A stretch of 64,000 bases of DNA from Rhodococcus ruber (lineage in GTDB: Bacteria > Actinomycetota > Actinomycetes > Mycobacteriales > Mycobacteriaceae), in the NCBI RefSeq assembly GCF_027270735.1, contig NZ_JAPWIJ010000001.1, forward strand, positions 434,001 to 498,000. The letters run 5' to 3'. Shown piece after piece: positions 57,756 to 64,000 of the stretch. The notes under the pieces are model-generated. The model saw only the letters and a program-made list of their open reading frames with translations, had not been told where the DNA came from and ran no database searches. A program made the position numbers and the translations under genes. The number at the start of each line of letters is the position of its first letter. The stretch's first letter is position 1.

Positions 57756-58623
57756 AACTCGTCGTCGCGATAGCCACCAGTTCGGCCAGTGCCGGACTCA
57801 TCGCGCTGCGCCACACCAGGGCCAGCAATGCAGCGGTGTGTGAGTCGGTGAGCTCGATGGCGACGAGCCGGTCGTCGTAGAACTCGGCCATCGATCGGCT
57901 GAGAATCCCGACCCCCAAACCGCGGGCTGCGAGGTCGGCCACCGCGTCGGGTGCGCTGGCCTGCAACGTGATCGACGGTGACAGTCCTACACCGGCGCAG
58001 TCCCGGTCGAACACTGCACGGATCCCGGTGCCGGGCGGAAGGGCGATGATCGGGTGTTCGCATACCTGCGCCAACGTCGCTGTGTCCTGTGCTGCCAGAG
58101 GATGCTGCGGTGGAACGGCCGCAACGATCCGCTCGTCGATCACCACCATCGATGCCAATCCGTCCGGGGCCTGAGCTGCGACACCGACGAGTGCTATGTC
58201 CAGTTCTCCGGCGCGCACATCGGCCACCAGTCGGTCCGAGTTGTCCTCGTGGAGAGCAAGTTCGACGCCTGGGTGCGCCGAATGGAAGCGTGCCAATGCG
58301 TCGAACAGTTGTGGGACGGTGCAGGCGGTGACCATCCCGACGCGAAGCGAGCCGCGCAGAAGTCCGGCAACGTCGTCGACGGATTGCCTGACCGAGCCGG
58401 CGGCAGCCAGCGTCGCACGGGCTTGCGTCAGTGCGGCCTGGCCTGCGGTGGTCAATGTTGCTGTGCCACCTGACCTGTCGATCAACTCGGCACCGAGTTC
58501 GCGTTCGAGCGCTCGGATCTGGGCGCTGACGCCGGATTGGCTGATGTGCACTCTGGCTGCTGCGCGGGTGAAGTTTGCTTCTTCTGCGACGGCCACGAAG
58601 TATTCGAGCTGTCTCAGTTCCAT
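57739..58623 (-). CDS. LysR-family transcriptional regulator
   Basis: A 294-residue LysR regulator. The helix-turn-helix (MELRQLEYFVAVAEEANFTR, then AAARVHISQSGVSAQIRALE) is canonical and the linker helix and periplasmic-binding-type effector domain (about 90-290) follow, with LRVGMVTACTVPQLFDAL and GVGILSRSMAEFY. ATG 58623 overlaps the 3' end of the YjbR-type gene by ten bases, so both are on one transcript. Target genes are not clear; the usual divergent partner is missing because the upstream neighbour reads in the same direction. Confidence 0.93.
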   Translation of the reverse strand: MELRQLEYFVAVAEEANFTRAAARVHISQSGVSAQIRALERELGAELIDRSGGTATLTTAGQAALTQARATLAAAGSVRQSVDDVAGLLRGSLRVGMVTACTVPQLFDALARFHSAHPGVELALHEDNSDRLVADVRAGELDIALVGVAAQAPDGLASMVVIDERIVAAVPPQHPLAAQDTATLAQVCEHPIIALPPGTGIRAVFDRDCAGVGLSPSITLQASAPDAVADLAARGLGVGILSRSMAEFYDDRLVAIELTDSHTAALLALVWRSAMSPALAELVAIATTSFSESS

Positions 58624-59048
58624 TGCTGAACTCCAAGATTCGGACCTTCGCCGGCGTCGAGTCTCGCAACAGTGCGCTTCGGTGCGGTGACGCGATAGCT
58701 GCAGTCGATCAGCTCGGCGGCCTCGGCCCAGACGTCGTCGGTGGCCTTCTCCTTGCGGTCACTGCTGAGGTCGAATCCCACCCAGCCGGCCGGGCCGAGG
58801 TAGGCGGGGTGGAAGTAGCGAGGTTCGAGTTCGCAGGCGCGCTGCTCCTCGGCGCTCTCGCATTTGACCAGGATCGACAGGTCGTATTGATCGCCGCCTT
58901 TGACGCCACCGCCGAAGTAGACGAACACCGAGGCTGTGCGGAACGTCGGTCTGCCGTGGGAGATCTTCTCGGTCACGTCGGGATAGGCGAACGCCAGTGC
59001 CCGGACGCGTTCGAGGACCGGATGCTTGGAGGTGGGGTCGATGGCCAC
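58614..59048 (-). CDS. MmcQ/YjbR-family protein
   Basis: A 144-residue CyaY-like-fold protein. LERVRALAFAYPDVTEKISHGRPTF near the start (family pattern 'PDVTE..SHGRPTF'), VYFGGGVKGG, and HPAYLGPAGWVGFDLSS near residues 85-100 are typical of the MmcQ/YjbR group, which may bind DNA but has no firm function. It starts at GTG 59048. The overlap with the LysR gene suggests a shared message. Confidence 0.88.
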   Translation of the reverse strand: MAIDPTSKHPVLERVRALAFAYPDVTEKISHGRPTFRTASVFVYFGGGVKGGDQYDLSILVKCESAEEQRACELEPRYFHPAYLGPAGWVGFDLSSDRKEKATDDVWAEAAELIDCSYRVTAPKRTVARLDAGEGPNLGVQQWN

Positions 59049-59156
59049 TTCAGAACCATAACCCGTGCGGCCCAGCAGCAGCTATGAGTAAAACTTCTGG
59101 GGATGATCGGAACCAACTGTTGGACTTCTGGCTCGGTGCGTTCGAGACTCGACGTC

Positions 59157-59507
59157 ATGACACAGACACCGAAAGAAGTTGCAGCGACCTACTTCGAGGC
59201 CTGGAAGAGCAAGGACTTCGACACTCTGGCGTCGATCCTGCACGAGGACGCAACGTTTCTCGGGCCACTCGGCACAGCGGCAAACGGGGCCGAATGTGTG
59301 GCTGGATTGAAGGGAATGTCGCAGATCGTGACCGATGTCGACATAGCGCACGTCTTCGTGGACGGTCCGAATGTACTGACGTGGTTCGACCTGCACACGT
59401 CGATCGCACCGCCGGCCTCGACCGCGAACTGGCAGCGAATCGAGAACGGCAAAATCATGGAAATCAAGGTGACATTCGATCCGCGCGAGATCATCGCCGC
59501 GGGATAA
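59157..59507 (+). CDS. SnoaL-like/NTF2-fold protein
   Basis: A 116-residue cone-shaped alpha+beta barrel protein. VAATYFEAWKSKDFDTLASILHEDATFLGP is the usual helix-helix-strand opening of SnoaL-like proteins (seen here as the pieces YFEAWKSKDFDTL and LHEDATFLGP), followed by FVDGPNVLTWFDLHT and IENGKIMEIKVTFDPREI. The fold hosts many isomerases, dehydratases and binding proteins; the reaction is not predictable. ATG 59157 is preferred to an earlier in-frame start at 59103. Ends before a long inverted repeat shared with ino1. Confidence 0.8.
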   Translation: MTQTPKEVAATYFEAWKSKDFDTLASILHEDATFLGPLGTAANGAECVAGLKGMSQIVTDVDIAHVFVDGPNVLTWFDLHTSIAPPASTANWQRIENGKIMEIKVTFDPREIIAAG

Positions 59508-59512
59508 GCGAA

Positions 59513-59586
59513 CGCCCGCCGGCACTCGATGTGACATTTGGTGGCCCTTTCGGGGGTCAATGTCACGTTGAGTGGACCGGCGGGCG
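59513..59586. terminator. Long bidirectional hairpin between convergent genes
   Basis: Outer arms CGCCCGCCGG (59513-59522) and CCGGCGGGCG (59577-59586) pair perfectly. Inner arms of the type CACTCGATGTGACATT and AATGTCACGTTGAGTG pair with two mismatches around a loop with CCCTTTCGGGG. The whole folds into a stem of about 30 pairs. It lies between the SnoaL-like gene and the end of ino1, in position to stop transcription from both sides. Confidence 0.7.
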
Positions 59587-59602
59587 TCGGCGTCGCGGAG
59601 AA

Positions 59603-60685
59603 TTACGCGTCGATGATGAACGCTTCGAGCTGCTCGCGAGCAACGTCGTCGGCCAGTTGCTTCGGCGGGCTCTTCATCAGGTAGGCGGAAGCCGGGATGA
59701 CCGGTCCACCGATGCCGCGGTCGGCCGCGATCTTGGCGGCGCGGACTGCGTCGATGATGACGCCGGCGGAGTTGGGCGAGTCCCATACTTCGAGCTTGTA
59801 CTCGAGGTTGAGGGGAACGTCACCGAAGGCGCGGCCTTCGAGACGGACGTAGGCCCACTTGCGGTCGTCGAGCCAGCCGACGTGGTCCGACGGTCCGATG
59901 TGGACGTCCTTGGCGTTGAACTCCTTCTGGAGGTTCGACGTCACGGCCTGGGTCTTGGAGATCTTCTTCGACTCGAGGCGAGTGCGCTCGAGCATGTTGA
60001 GGAAGTCCATGTTGCCACCGACGTTGAGCTGCATGGTGCGGTCGAGCTGCACGCCGCGGTCCTCGAACAGCTTCGCCATGACGCGGTGGGTGATGGTGGC
60101 ACCGACCTGGCTCTTGATGTCGTCGCCGACGATGGGAACGCCTGCGTCCTCGAACTTCTTGGCCCAGACGGGATCGCTGGCGATGAAGACGGGCAGTGCG
60201 TTGACGAAGGCGACGCCTGCGTCGATGGATGCCTGTGCGTAGAACTTGTCGGCTTCTTCGGATCCCACGGGAAGGTAGGACACGAGCACGTCCACCTTGG
60301 CGTCACGAAGGGCCTGTGCCACGTCGACGGGCTCGGCGTCGGAGATCTCGATGGTCTCGGAGTAGTACTTGCCGATGCCGTCGAGGGTCGGTCCGCGCAG
60401 GACGCTGACGGTGCTCGGGGGTACGTCGGCGATCTTGATGGTGTTGTTCTCGCTGGCGAAGATGGCCTCGGAGAGATCGAAGCCGACCTTCTTGGCGTCC
60501 ACGTCGAACGCGGCGACGAACTCGACGTCGCGGACGTGGTACTTGCCGAACATGACGTGCATGAGGCCGGGAACGGTGGCGTTCTCGTCCGCGTCCTTGT
60601 AGTACTCGACACCCTGGACCAGGGATGAGGCGCAGTTGCCCACACCCACAATGGCCACGCGGATTGCGTTGTTGTTCTCACCCAT
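59603..60685 (-). CDS. ino1: Myo-inositol-1-phosphate synthase
   Basis: A 360-residue enzyme that turns glucose-6-phosphate into inositol-1-phosphate with NAD, feeding phosphatidylinositol, PIMs/lipoarabinomannan and mycothiol. The size matches the short actinobacterial form. [14 protein letters not shown] near residues 12-25 is the NAD-binding loop; [28 protein letters not shown] (read as [11 protein letters not shown] and [10 protein letters not shown]) and [15 protein letters not shown] near 300 carry conserved catalytic lysines. ATG 60685 has GGAGAG upstream and lies inside the 3' end of the PadR gene (8-base overlap). This PadR-ino1 order is also known in M. tuberculosis (Rv0047c-Rv0046c). 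Confidence 0.97.
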   Translation of the reverse strand: MGENNNAIRVAIVGVGNCASSLVQGVEYYKDADENATVPGLMHVMFGKYHVRDVEFVAAFDVDAKKVGFDLSEAIFASENNTIKIADVPPSTVSVLRGPTLDGIGKYYSETIEISDAEPVDVAQALRDAKVDVLVSYLPVGSEEADKFYAQASIDAGVAFVNALPVFIASDPVWAKKFEDAGVPIVGDDIKSQVGATITHRVMAKLFEDRGVQLDRTMQLNVGGNMDFLNMLERTRLESKKISKTQAVTSNLQKEFNAKDVHIGPSDHVGWLDDRKWAYVRLEGRAFGDVPLNLEYKLEVWDSPNSAGVIIDAVRAAKIAADRGIGGPVIPASAYLMKSPPKQLADDVAREQLEAFIIDA

Positions 60686-61268
60686 GGTCGGGCTCTCCTT
60701 CTGTCTTGACCGTCCGGTTCGGTGCTGTGTGGGACGGTGCTGGGTTGGGGCCGGCCTGCTCGGCTGCGATGACTTCGTTGAGCCAGCGCACCTCACGTTC
60801 ACTCGATTCGAGACCGAGTTGATGGAGCTGCCGGGTGTAGCGGTCGAGTGTTCCGTTCGCCTTGGCAACTGCGTCGCGAAGTCCTTCGCGACGCTCCTCG
60901 ACCTGGCGTCGTCTGCCTTCGAGAATGCGGACTCTAGCTTCGGCTGGGGTTCGACTGAAGAAGGCAAGATGTACACCGAATCCGTCGTCGGTGTAGTTCT
61001 GCGGTCCGGTGTCGGCCACCAGTTCGGAAAATCGTTCCCTGCCGAGTGGGGTGAGCACGTACACCCGCTTTGCCCGTCTTTTCACGAGCAATTCGGGACC
61101 GGCGTCCTCGGTGATGAGGCCGTCGGTTTGGAGTCGACGGAGCGCCGGGTACAGCGATCCGTACGAAAACGCTCGAAAAGCTCCGAGTAGGCCGGTGAGC
61201 CGCTTGCGGAGCTCGTAGCCGTGCATGGGTGATTCGAGAAGCAAACCGAGAATTGCGAGCTCGAGCAT
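60678..61268 (-). CDS. PadR-family regulator of the ino1 operon
   Basis: A 196-residue PadR regulator. [23 protein letters not shown] at the N-terminus, [20 protein letters not shown] as recognition helix and wing, and [13 protein letters not shown] are canonical; the C-terminal helical region (about 110-170) is the dimerisation domain. ATG 61268 is preferred because GGGGAG lies eight bases upstream. The gene overlaps ino1, so it is probably co-transcribed and autoregulated through the palindrome at 61332-61352. The effector may be an inositol metabolite or unrelated; not readable. Confidence 0.92.
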   Translation of the reverse strand: MLELAILGLLLESPMHGYELRKRLTGLLGAFRAFSYGSLYPALRRLQTDGLITEDAGPELLVKRRAKRVYVLTPLGRERFSELVADTGPQNYTDDGFGVHLAFFSRTPAEARVRILEGRRRQVEERREGLRDAVAKANGTLDRYTRQLHQLGLESSEREVRWLNEVIAAEQAGPNPAPSHTAPNRTVKTEGEPDHG

Positions 61269-61331
61269 GCAACTCCCCTTCCTCGAATACAACGACACAA
61301 CACGGCGATGCGATTGACTGCACTATCGAAT

Positions 61332-61361
61332 AATGTATCGCGCCGATACATTGAAAGACAA
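61332..61361 (-). promoter_or_regulatory. Promoter and operator of the padR-ino1 operon
   Basis: On the minus strand TTGTCT (61361-61356) and TACATT (61337-61332) are spaced by 18 bases and form a reasonable promoter 64 bases before the PadR start codon. A perfect inverted repeat with arms AATGTATCG and CGATACATT and a CGC centre (61332-61352) covers the spacer and the -10 element. ATGT/ACAT ends are the known PadR half-site type, so repression by the PadR protein is likely. Confidence 0.65.
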
Positions 61362-61622
61362 GGGCGGTGCCGAAGTATCGGTCAGCGATGCCGCACAGAC
61401 CGTGGACTTCACGGCCGGCGTGACGACATCGATCGACGCCAGACGAACCCACGAACGTATGGTGCGACGCATGACCCCGTCCACGGCGAACCAGGGCGGA
61501 CGGGACGCACTGGGCACTCGATGGGTCGGCTGCGATCAGCTGACCGCACACGTCTCTGTGGTGCAGTGTTGTGTTCCGTCTTCGCTCTGTTGGCGTGATC
61601 GAACACGGGCCGAATGATCGGT
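61362..61622. other. Intergenic region without recognised gene
   Basis: Together with the promoter and leader of the padR gene this gap is about 350 bases. Short open frames exist on both strands, but none has a ribosome-binding site or protein-like composition. Nothing else is recognised here. Confidence 0.5.
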
Positions 61623-62153
61623 TCAGCGAACCGGTGCCACCATGAGCACCGCGTCCACTCGGTACTCGCCCCACTGCTGCGCAGCGGTCCCGATTCGGTG
61701 CCAGCCTCGCCTGTCGTAGAAGCCGAGGGCGGCGCTACTCGGATCGACCAGCAGCACTGGTACGCGGCCCGCGTCGCATGCCGCTCGGACAGCGTGAGCG
61801 AGCAGCGTCGTTCCGCTGCCCGGTACGGAGCCGTCGGTGACCAAGCGTGAGACGACAGTGAGTCGATCGGCCGCGACGCCCGTTGCTCGCTGCCATTGCT
61901 CGCTCGCGTCGTCCATACCGGGATCCTGTCCGGGTGTTGCCGTCGGATGCAGCGCGATGTGTCCGACGACGGCGTCGTGATGCTCCACTACCCAGGCTTC
62001 GAGTTCGTTCGGTGCGGCAAGCCAGTCCGCTCGTACCGCTGCTGCGCGCACGGGATAGCGATGCGTCGAGTGCGAACGTTGCAGGATGGGTAGGAGGGCG
62101 CTCAGGTCGTCGTCCCGTCGGGGTCGCACGCGGATTCCCGATGTGGCGAACAT
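61623..62153 (-). CDS. GNAT-family N-acetyltransferase
   Basis: A 176-residue GNAT protein. IRVRPRRDDDLSALLPIL opens the domain, AWVVEHHDAVVGHIALH is strand beta4, VVSRLVTDGSVPGSGTTLLAHAVRAAC covers the acetyl-CoA pyrophosphate-binding loop (a variant of R-x-x-G-x-G/A: VPGSGT), and ALGFYDRRGWHRIG is the conserved C-terminal motif. ATG 62153 gives the expected N-terminus. The substrate is unknown. It lies 79 bases downstream of the ArsR-type regulator on the same strand. Confidence 0.85.
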   Translation of the reverse strand: MFATSGIRVRPRRDDDLSALLPILQRSHSTHRYPVRAAAVRADWLAAPNELEAWVVEHHDAVVGHIALHPTATPGQDPGMDDASEQWQRATGVAADRLTVVSRLVTDGSVPGSGTTLLAHAVRAACDAGRVPVLLVDPSSAALGFYDRRGWHRIGTAAQQWGEYRVDAVLMVAPVR

Positions 62154-62232
62154 GTGAACGAGTGTAGGGACGGGGATCGGCAGAGATCGGGCAGCGAGGC
62201 CTACGTCGACGAATGCGAGCCGAGTCGAGCGG

Positions 62233-63234
62233 TCACCGACCCATTCCGCGCAGTGCCGCCATCTGTCGGCCGAAGTGCGAGAGACGGTACAGCACGGACT
62301 TGCCGTGCCGAGAGCTCTCGACCAGGCCGTTGTCGCGTAGCACTCGAAGGTGCTGGGACACCGCGCTCGGAGTGACGGAGAAGCGCTGGGCAAGCTCGGA
62401 CGTAGATGCGGGCTCGCTGAGTGCGAGAAGAAGGTCGGCCTTGACTCCTCCCACCAAAGCGGCGAGCGCGTGATGCGAATGCGGTGGTGTGTATTCCGCG
62501 AAGAGCGTCCCCGTTCCACGTGCCGGATACGACAGCCAGGAGTGGCCGGGTGACGTGGGATTCCAGATTGCCGACACGTTCTTCGTGAAAATCGACGGGG
62601 TGAGCACCAACCCGCGCTCGTCCGGTGAGCCGTCGGCAGATGTCGACGTGGTCAGGTGCACGGCCAGCTGTCCATCGTCCTGCCACTCGATTGCGTCGCC
62701 GAGATTGTCGAAGAGTCCTGCTGCGCCGCGTTGCGCGAACTCTCTTCCACGAAAAGTGACGTCCGACTCCAGAACCCGCCCGATCGCCGACCAGTGGGGT
62801 GCGATCGCAGCGCGGTAGTAGTCGTACAGGGCGTCGGCGATGATGTGTGCGGCGCCCTGCGGGTCGTCTGCCACGCCGGCCAAGGCGGGCGGCGGAGGGC
62901 TGCCCTCGAACAGGCGGGCCAGGTCGCGTGCGACCTCTATCGGCTCGGAGCGTGCAATGAGCTCACATTCCTCTTCGACGCTTCGACTGCCCCGAGCGGG
63001 AAGGGGTGTGATGAAGTCCGGGATTCTTGCCCGCGAGGGGGATACGAGTGCGCGTATCAGGTCGGAGTTGTATTCGTGCGCGACCTCTCGAGCGTGCCGG
63101 TGCCAGGCGGTCAGGTGCATCCTGCCCTGCGGCCCGAGCACCAAGGCCCACAAGCTCAACGCCGTTTCGGTCATCGCCGAGTACGCCAGCCGTACGCGAG
63201 CCAGGTCGTCGACGCCGAGCCGATAGGTGATCAT
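62233..63234 (-). CDS. DUF5937 / ArsR-type winged-helix regulator
   Basis: A 333-residue regulator. The N-terminal 240 residues form a DUF5937-like domain (LARVRLAYSAMTETALSLWAL near 11, HLTAWHRHAREV near 40). The C-terminal domain has an ArsR-like helix-turn-helix (ASTSELAQRFSVTPSAVSQH, then LRVLRDNGLVESSRHGKSVLYRLS read in two parts) near residues 270-320. This reversed order, with DNA-binding at the C-terminus, is usual for the actinobacterial group. The ATG at 63234 is used. Likely controls itself or the GNAT gene; no operator was identified. Confidence 0.88.
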   Translation of the reverse strand: MITYRLGVDDLARVRLAYSAMTETALSLWALVLGPQGRMHLTAWHRHAREVAHEYNSDLIRALVSPSRARIPDFITPLPARGSRSVEEECELIARSEPIEVARDLARLFEGSPPPPALAGVADDPQGAAHIIADALYDYYRAAIAPHWSAIGRVLESDVTFRGREFAQRGAAGLFDNLGDAIEWQDDGQLAVHLTTSTSADGSPDERGLVLTPSIFTKNVSAIWNPTSPGHSWLSYPARGTGTLFAEYTPPHSHHALAALVGGVKADLLLALSEPASTSELAQRFSVTPSAVSQHLRVLRDNGLVESSRHGKSVLYRLSHFGRQMAALRGMGR

Positions 63235-63246
63235 CGTGCTGCGACG

Positions 63247-63459
63247 CTAGACCGACGTCGCGCGATGCCGCAAGAGTTGGCGGTGGTCGGGCCTCGACCG
63301 ACGTAAGGCGTCGACCACGCGGGTCAGAAGCCGCGGGCAGCGAGCGATCGGATCGATCTGCTCCGCCCTCGCCGCGTCGTGCAAGTCCGCGATCCGTGCG
63401 TAGACGAGCGCGGCGGGTGGGTCGGCGGTCAGGTGGTGGAACGTTCGGAACGTGTTCAT
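63247..63459 (-). CDS. Small protein of unknown function
   Basis: A possible 70-residue protein (MNTFRTFHHLTADPPAALVY at its start), rich in Ala and Arg and mostly helical. It ends 12 bases before the ArsR-type regulator start and reads the same way, so it might be co-transcribed. The ribosome-binding site is weak and no family is known. It could be a chance frame; ATG 63468 is an alternative start. Confidence 0.35.
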   Translation of the reverse strand: MNTFRTFHHLTADPPAALVYARIADLHDAARAEQIDPIARCPRLLTRVVDALRRSRPDHRQLLRHRATSV

Positions 63460-63566
63460 GCCGTTCACTGAACGCCGAGGGGTGACAGGCAGGGAATCGA
63501 TTTAGAGGGCACCTACATCGTCGGAAAGCCTCGGGCGGGAGCGACGGTACGTGAAGACCGCAGGTA

Positions 63567-64000
63567 TTACCTGTAGATCGCGATCGGGTTGCCGGCGAAG
63601 TCGAAGATGATGCGGCTGCTGTCGGCGGTGCGGAATTCGATCTCCGGTCTCTCTTGGTTGTCGATGGTGAGGTTGTTCACCACGGCATTCGGGTTCCCGA
63701 GTGATTCGGGAACTCCGGCAAGCAAGTTGGCCACGAGCGTGTGGTCGATCGTCGTCCAGTCGAAAGTCCCCGCGTCGTTCAGGCTGGACGACGAGTACAG
63801 CCTGGGCTCGAAGCCGCCGCTGACGCTCACATCCTCGACGGCACGGTCGGCGTCGAAGCGGTAGATGTCGGCGCGTTCGTCGCTGAAGCGGATGCTCACC
63901 GAGATCACTTCCGAGGACTTGTACTGATCGAGGTAGCGCGCTCGGAAGTCGTCGAGACCGGCGGCGGTGTCGAACACGAAGGGCCGCGCGACAATCGGCG
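63567..64000 (-). CDS. Unknown protein, 5' end outside window
   Basis: The frame is open from the window edge to TAA at 63567-63569, so at least 143 residues are seen and the start may lie beyond base 64000. The visible part is beta-rich and acidic (VISVSIRFSDERADIYRFDA, WTTIDHTLVANLLAGVPESL, RPEIEFRTADSSRIIFDFAG), without membrane helices. A GTG at 63977 could be an internal start. It looks like the C-terminal soluble domain of a larger, perhaps membrane-anchored, protein. No family is recognised. Confidence 0.6.
   Translation of the reverse strand, partial: PIVARPFVFDTAAGLDDFRARYLDQYKSSEVISVSIRFSDERADIYRFDADRAVEDVSVSGGFEPRLYSSSSLNDAGTFDWTTIDHTLVANLLAGVPESLGNPNAVVNNLTIDNQERPEIEFRTADSSRIIFDFAGNPIAIYR

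Noticed and set aside
58997..60628. 543-codon frame opposite ino1
   Set aside because: Repeated 'DVDGL/VVDDG'-like composition reflects codon complement of ino1; crosses the long hairpin and the SnoaL-like gene.
61333..61617. 94-codon frame starting inside the padR operator
   Set aside because: Start codon lies in the palindrome, no ribosome-binding site, composition not protein-like.

Overview
The window is chromosomal DNA from a high-GC, mycolic-acid-type actinobacterium, most likely Rhodococcus or a close relative. This is inferred from an antigen-85-type mycolyltransferase homologue, a short actinobacterial inositol-phosphate synthase, a glucosylglycerate hydrolase, an F420-type LLM oxidoreductase, a TIGR04338 metalloprotein and many GTG/TTG starts with ATGA/GTGA overlaps. 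No tRNA, rRNA, CRISPR array, transposase or prophage was found.

Layout. 1-9857: partial glutamate decarboxylase, a bile-acid:Na+ symporter-family carrier, a split SdpI/DUF1648 pair divergent from leuS, a TIMP-like secreted protein between two copies of a palindromic repeat, a small membrane protein, a PPOX-type flavoprotein, and a molybdopterin oxidoreductase overlapping a cytochrome b561-like protein. 9866-16126: a tandem TetR regulator, an SDR, a DinB protein, glucosylglycerate hydrolase, an orphan thioesterase with an altered triad, and a PadR/hydrolase pair. 16130-31875: a giant four-module NRPS (C-A-T-E-C-A-T-C-A-T-C-A-T-TE) translationally coupled to an antigen-85-like acyltransferase. 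32081-34192: PhoX phosphatase and its terminator. 34265-42302: a cellulose-synthase-like exopolysaccharide locus (GH5 hydrolase divergent from a four-gene operon whose every junction overlaps by 4 nt). 42312-46281: polar amino-acid ABC transporter with a fused receptor-permease, LLM oxidoreductase, zinc metalloprotein. 46331-52383: peptide/nickel-type ABC importer with a single fused permease plus an MFS exporter, preceded by a Zur-like palindrome. 52391-53415: a G-rich quadruplex motif, palindromes and a MerR regulator with its promoter. 53416-57755: DUF2786 protein and a sugar ABC importer that lacks an ATPase but ends in a 57-codon membrane protein. 57739-64000: LysR, YjbR, SnoaL-like protein, PadR-ino1 operon with an operator, GNAT, ArsR-type regulator, and two unknowns.

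How the parts fit. The most distinctive systems are (i) the NRPS plus mycolyltransferase-like enzyme, probably making a short lipopeptide that is handled at the cell envelope; one module reads clearly as serine and the first residue should be epimerised; (ii) the membrane glycan synthase locus; and (iii) the metal- or peptide-type import/export operon. leuS and ino1 lie only a few kb apart in Mycobacterium tuberculosis (Rv0041 and Rv0046c) but about 53 kb apart here, so much of the window may be accessory DNA between two conserved anchors. Functional statements come from motif reading only; no database search was run.
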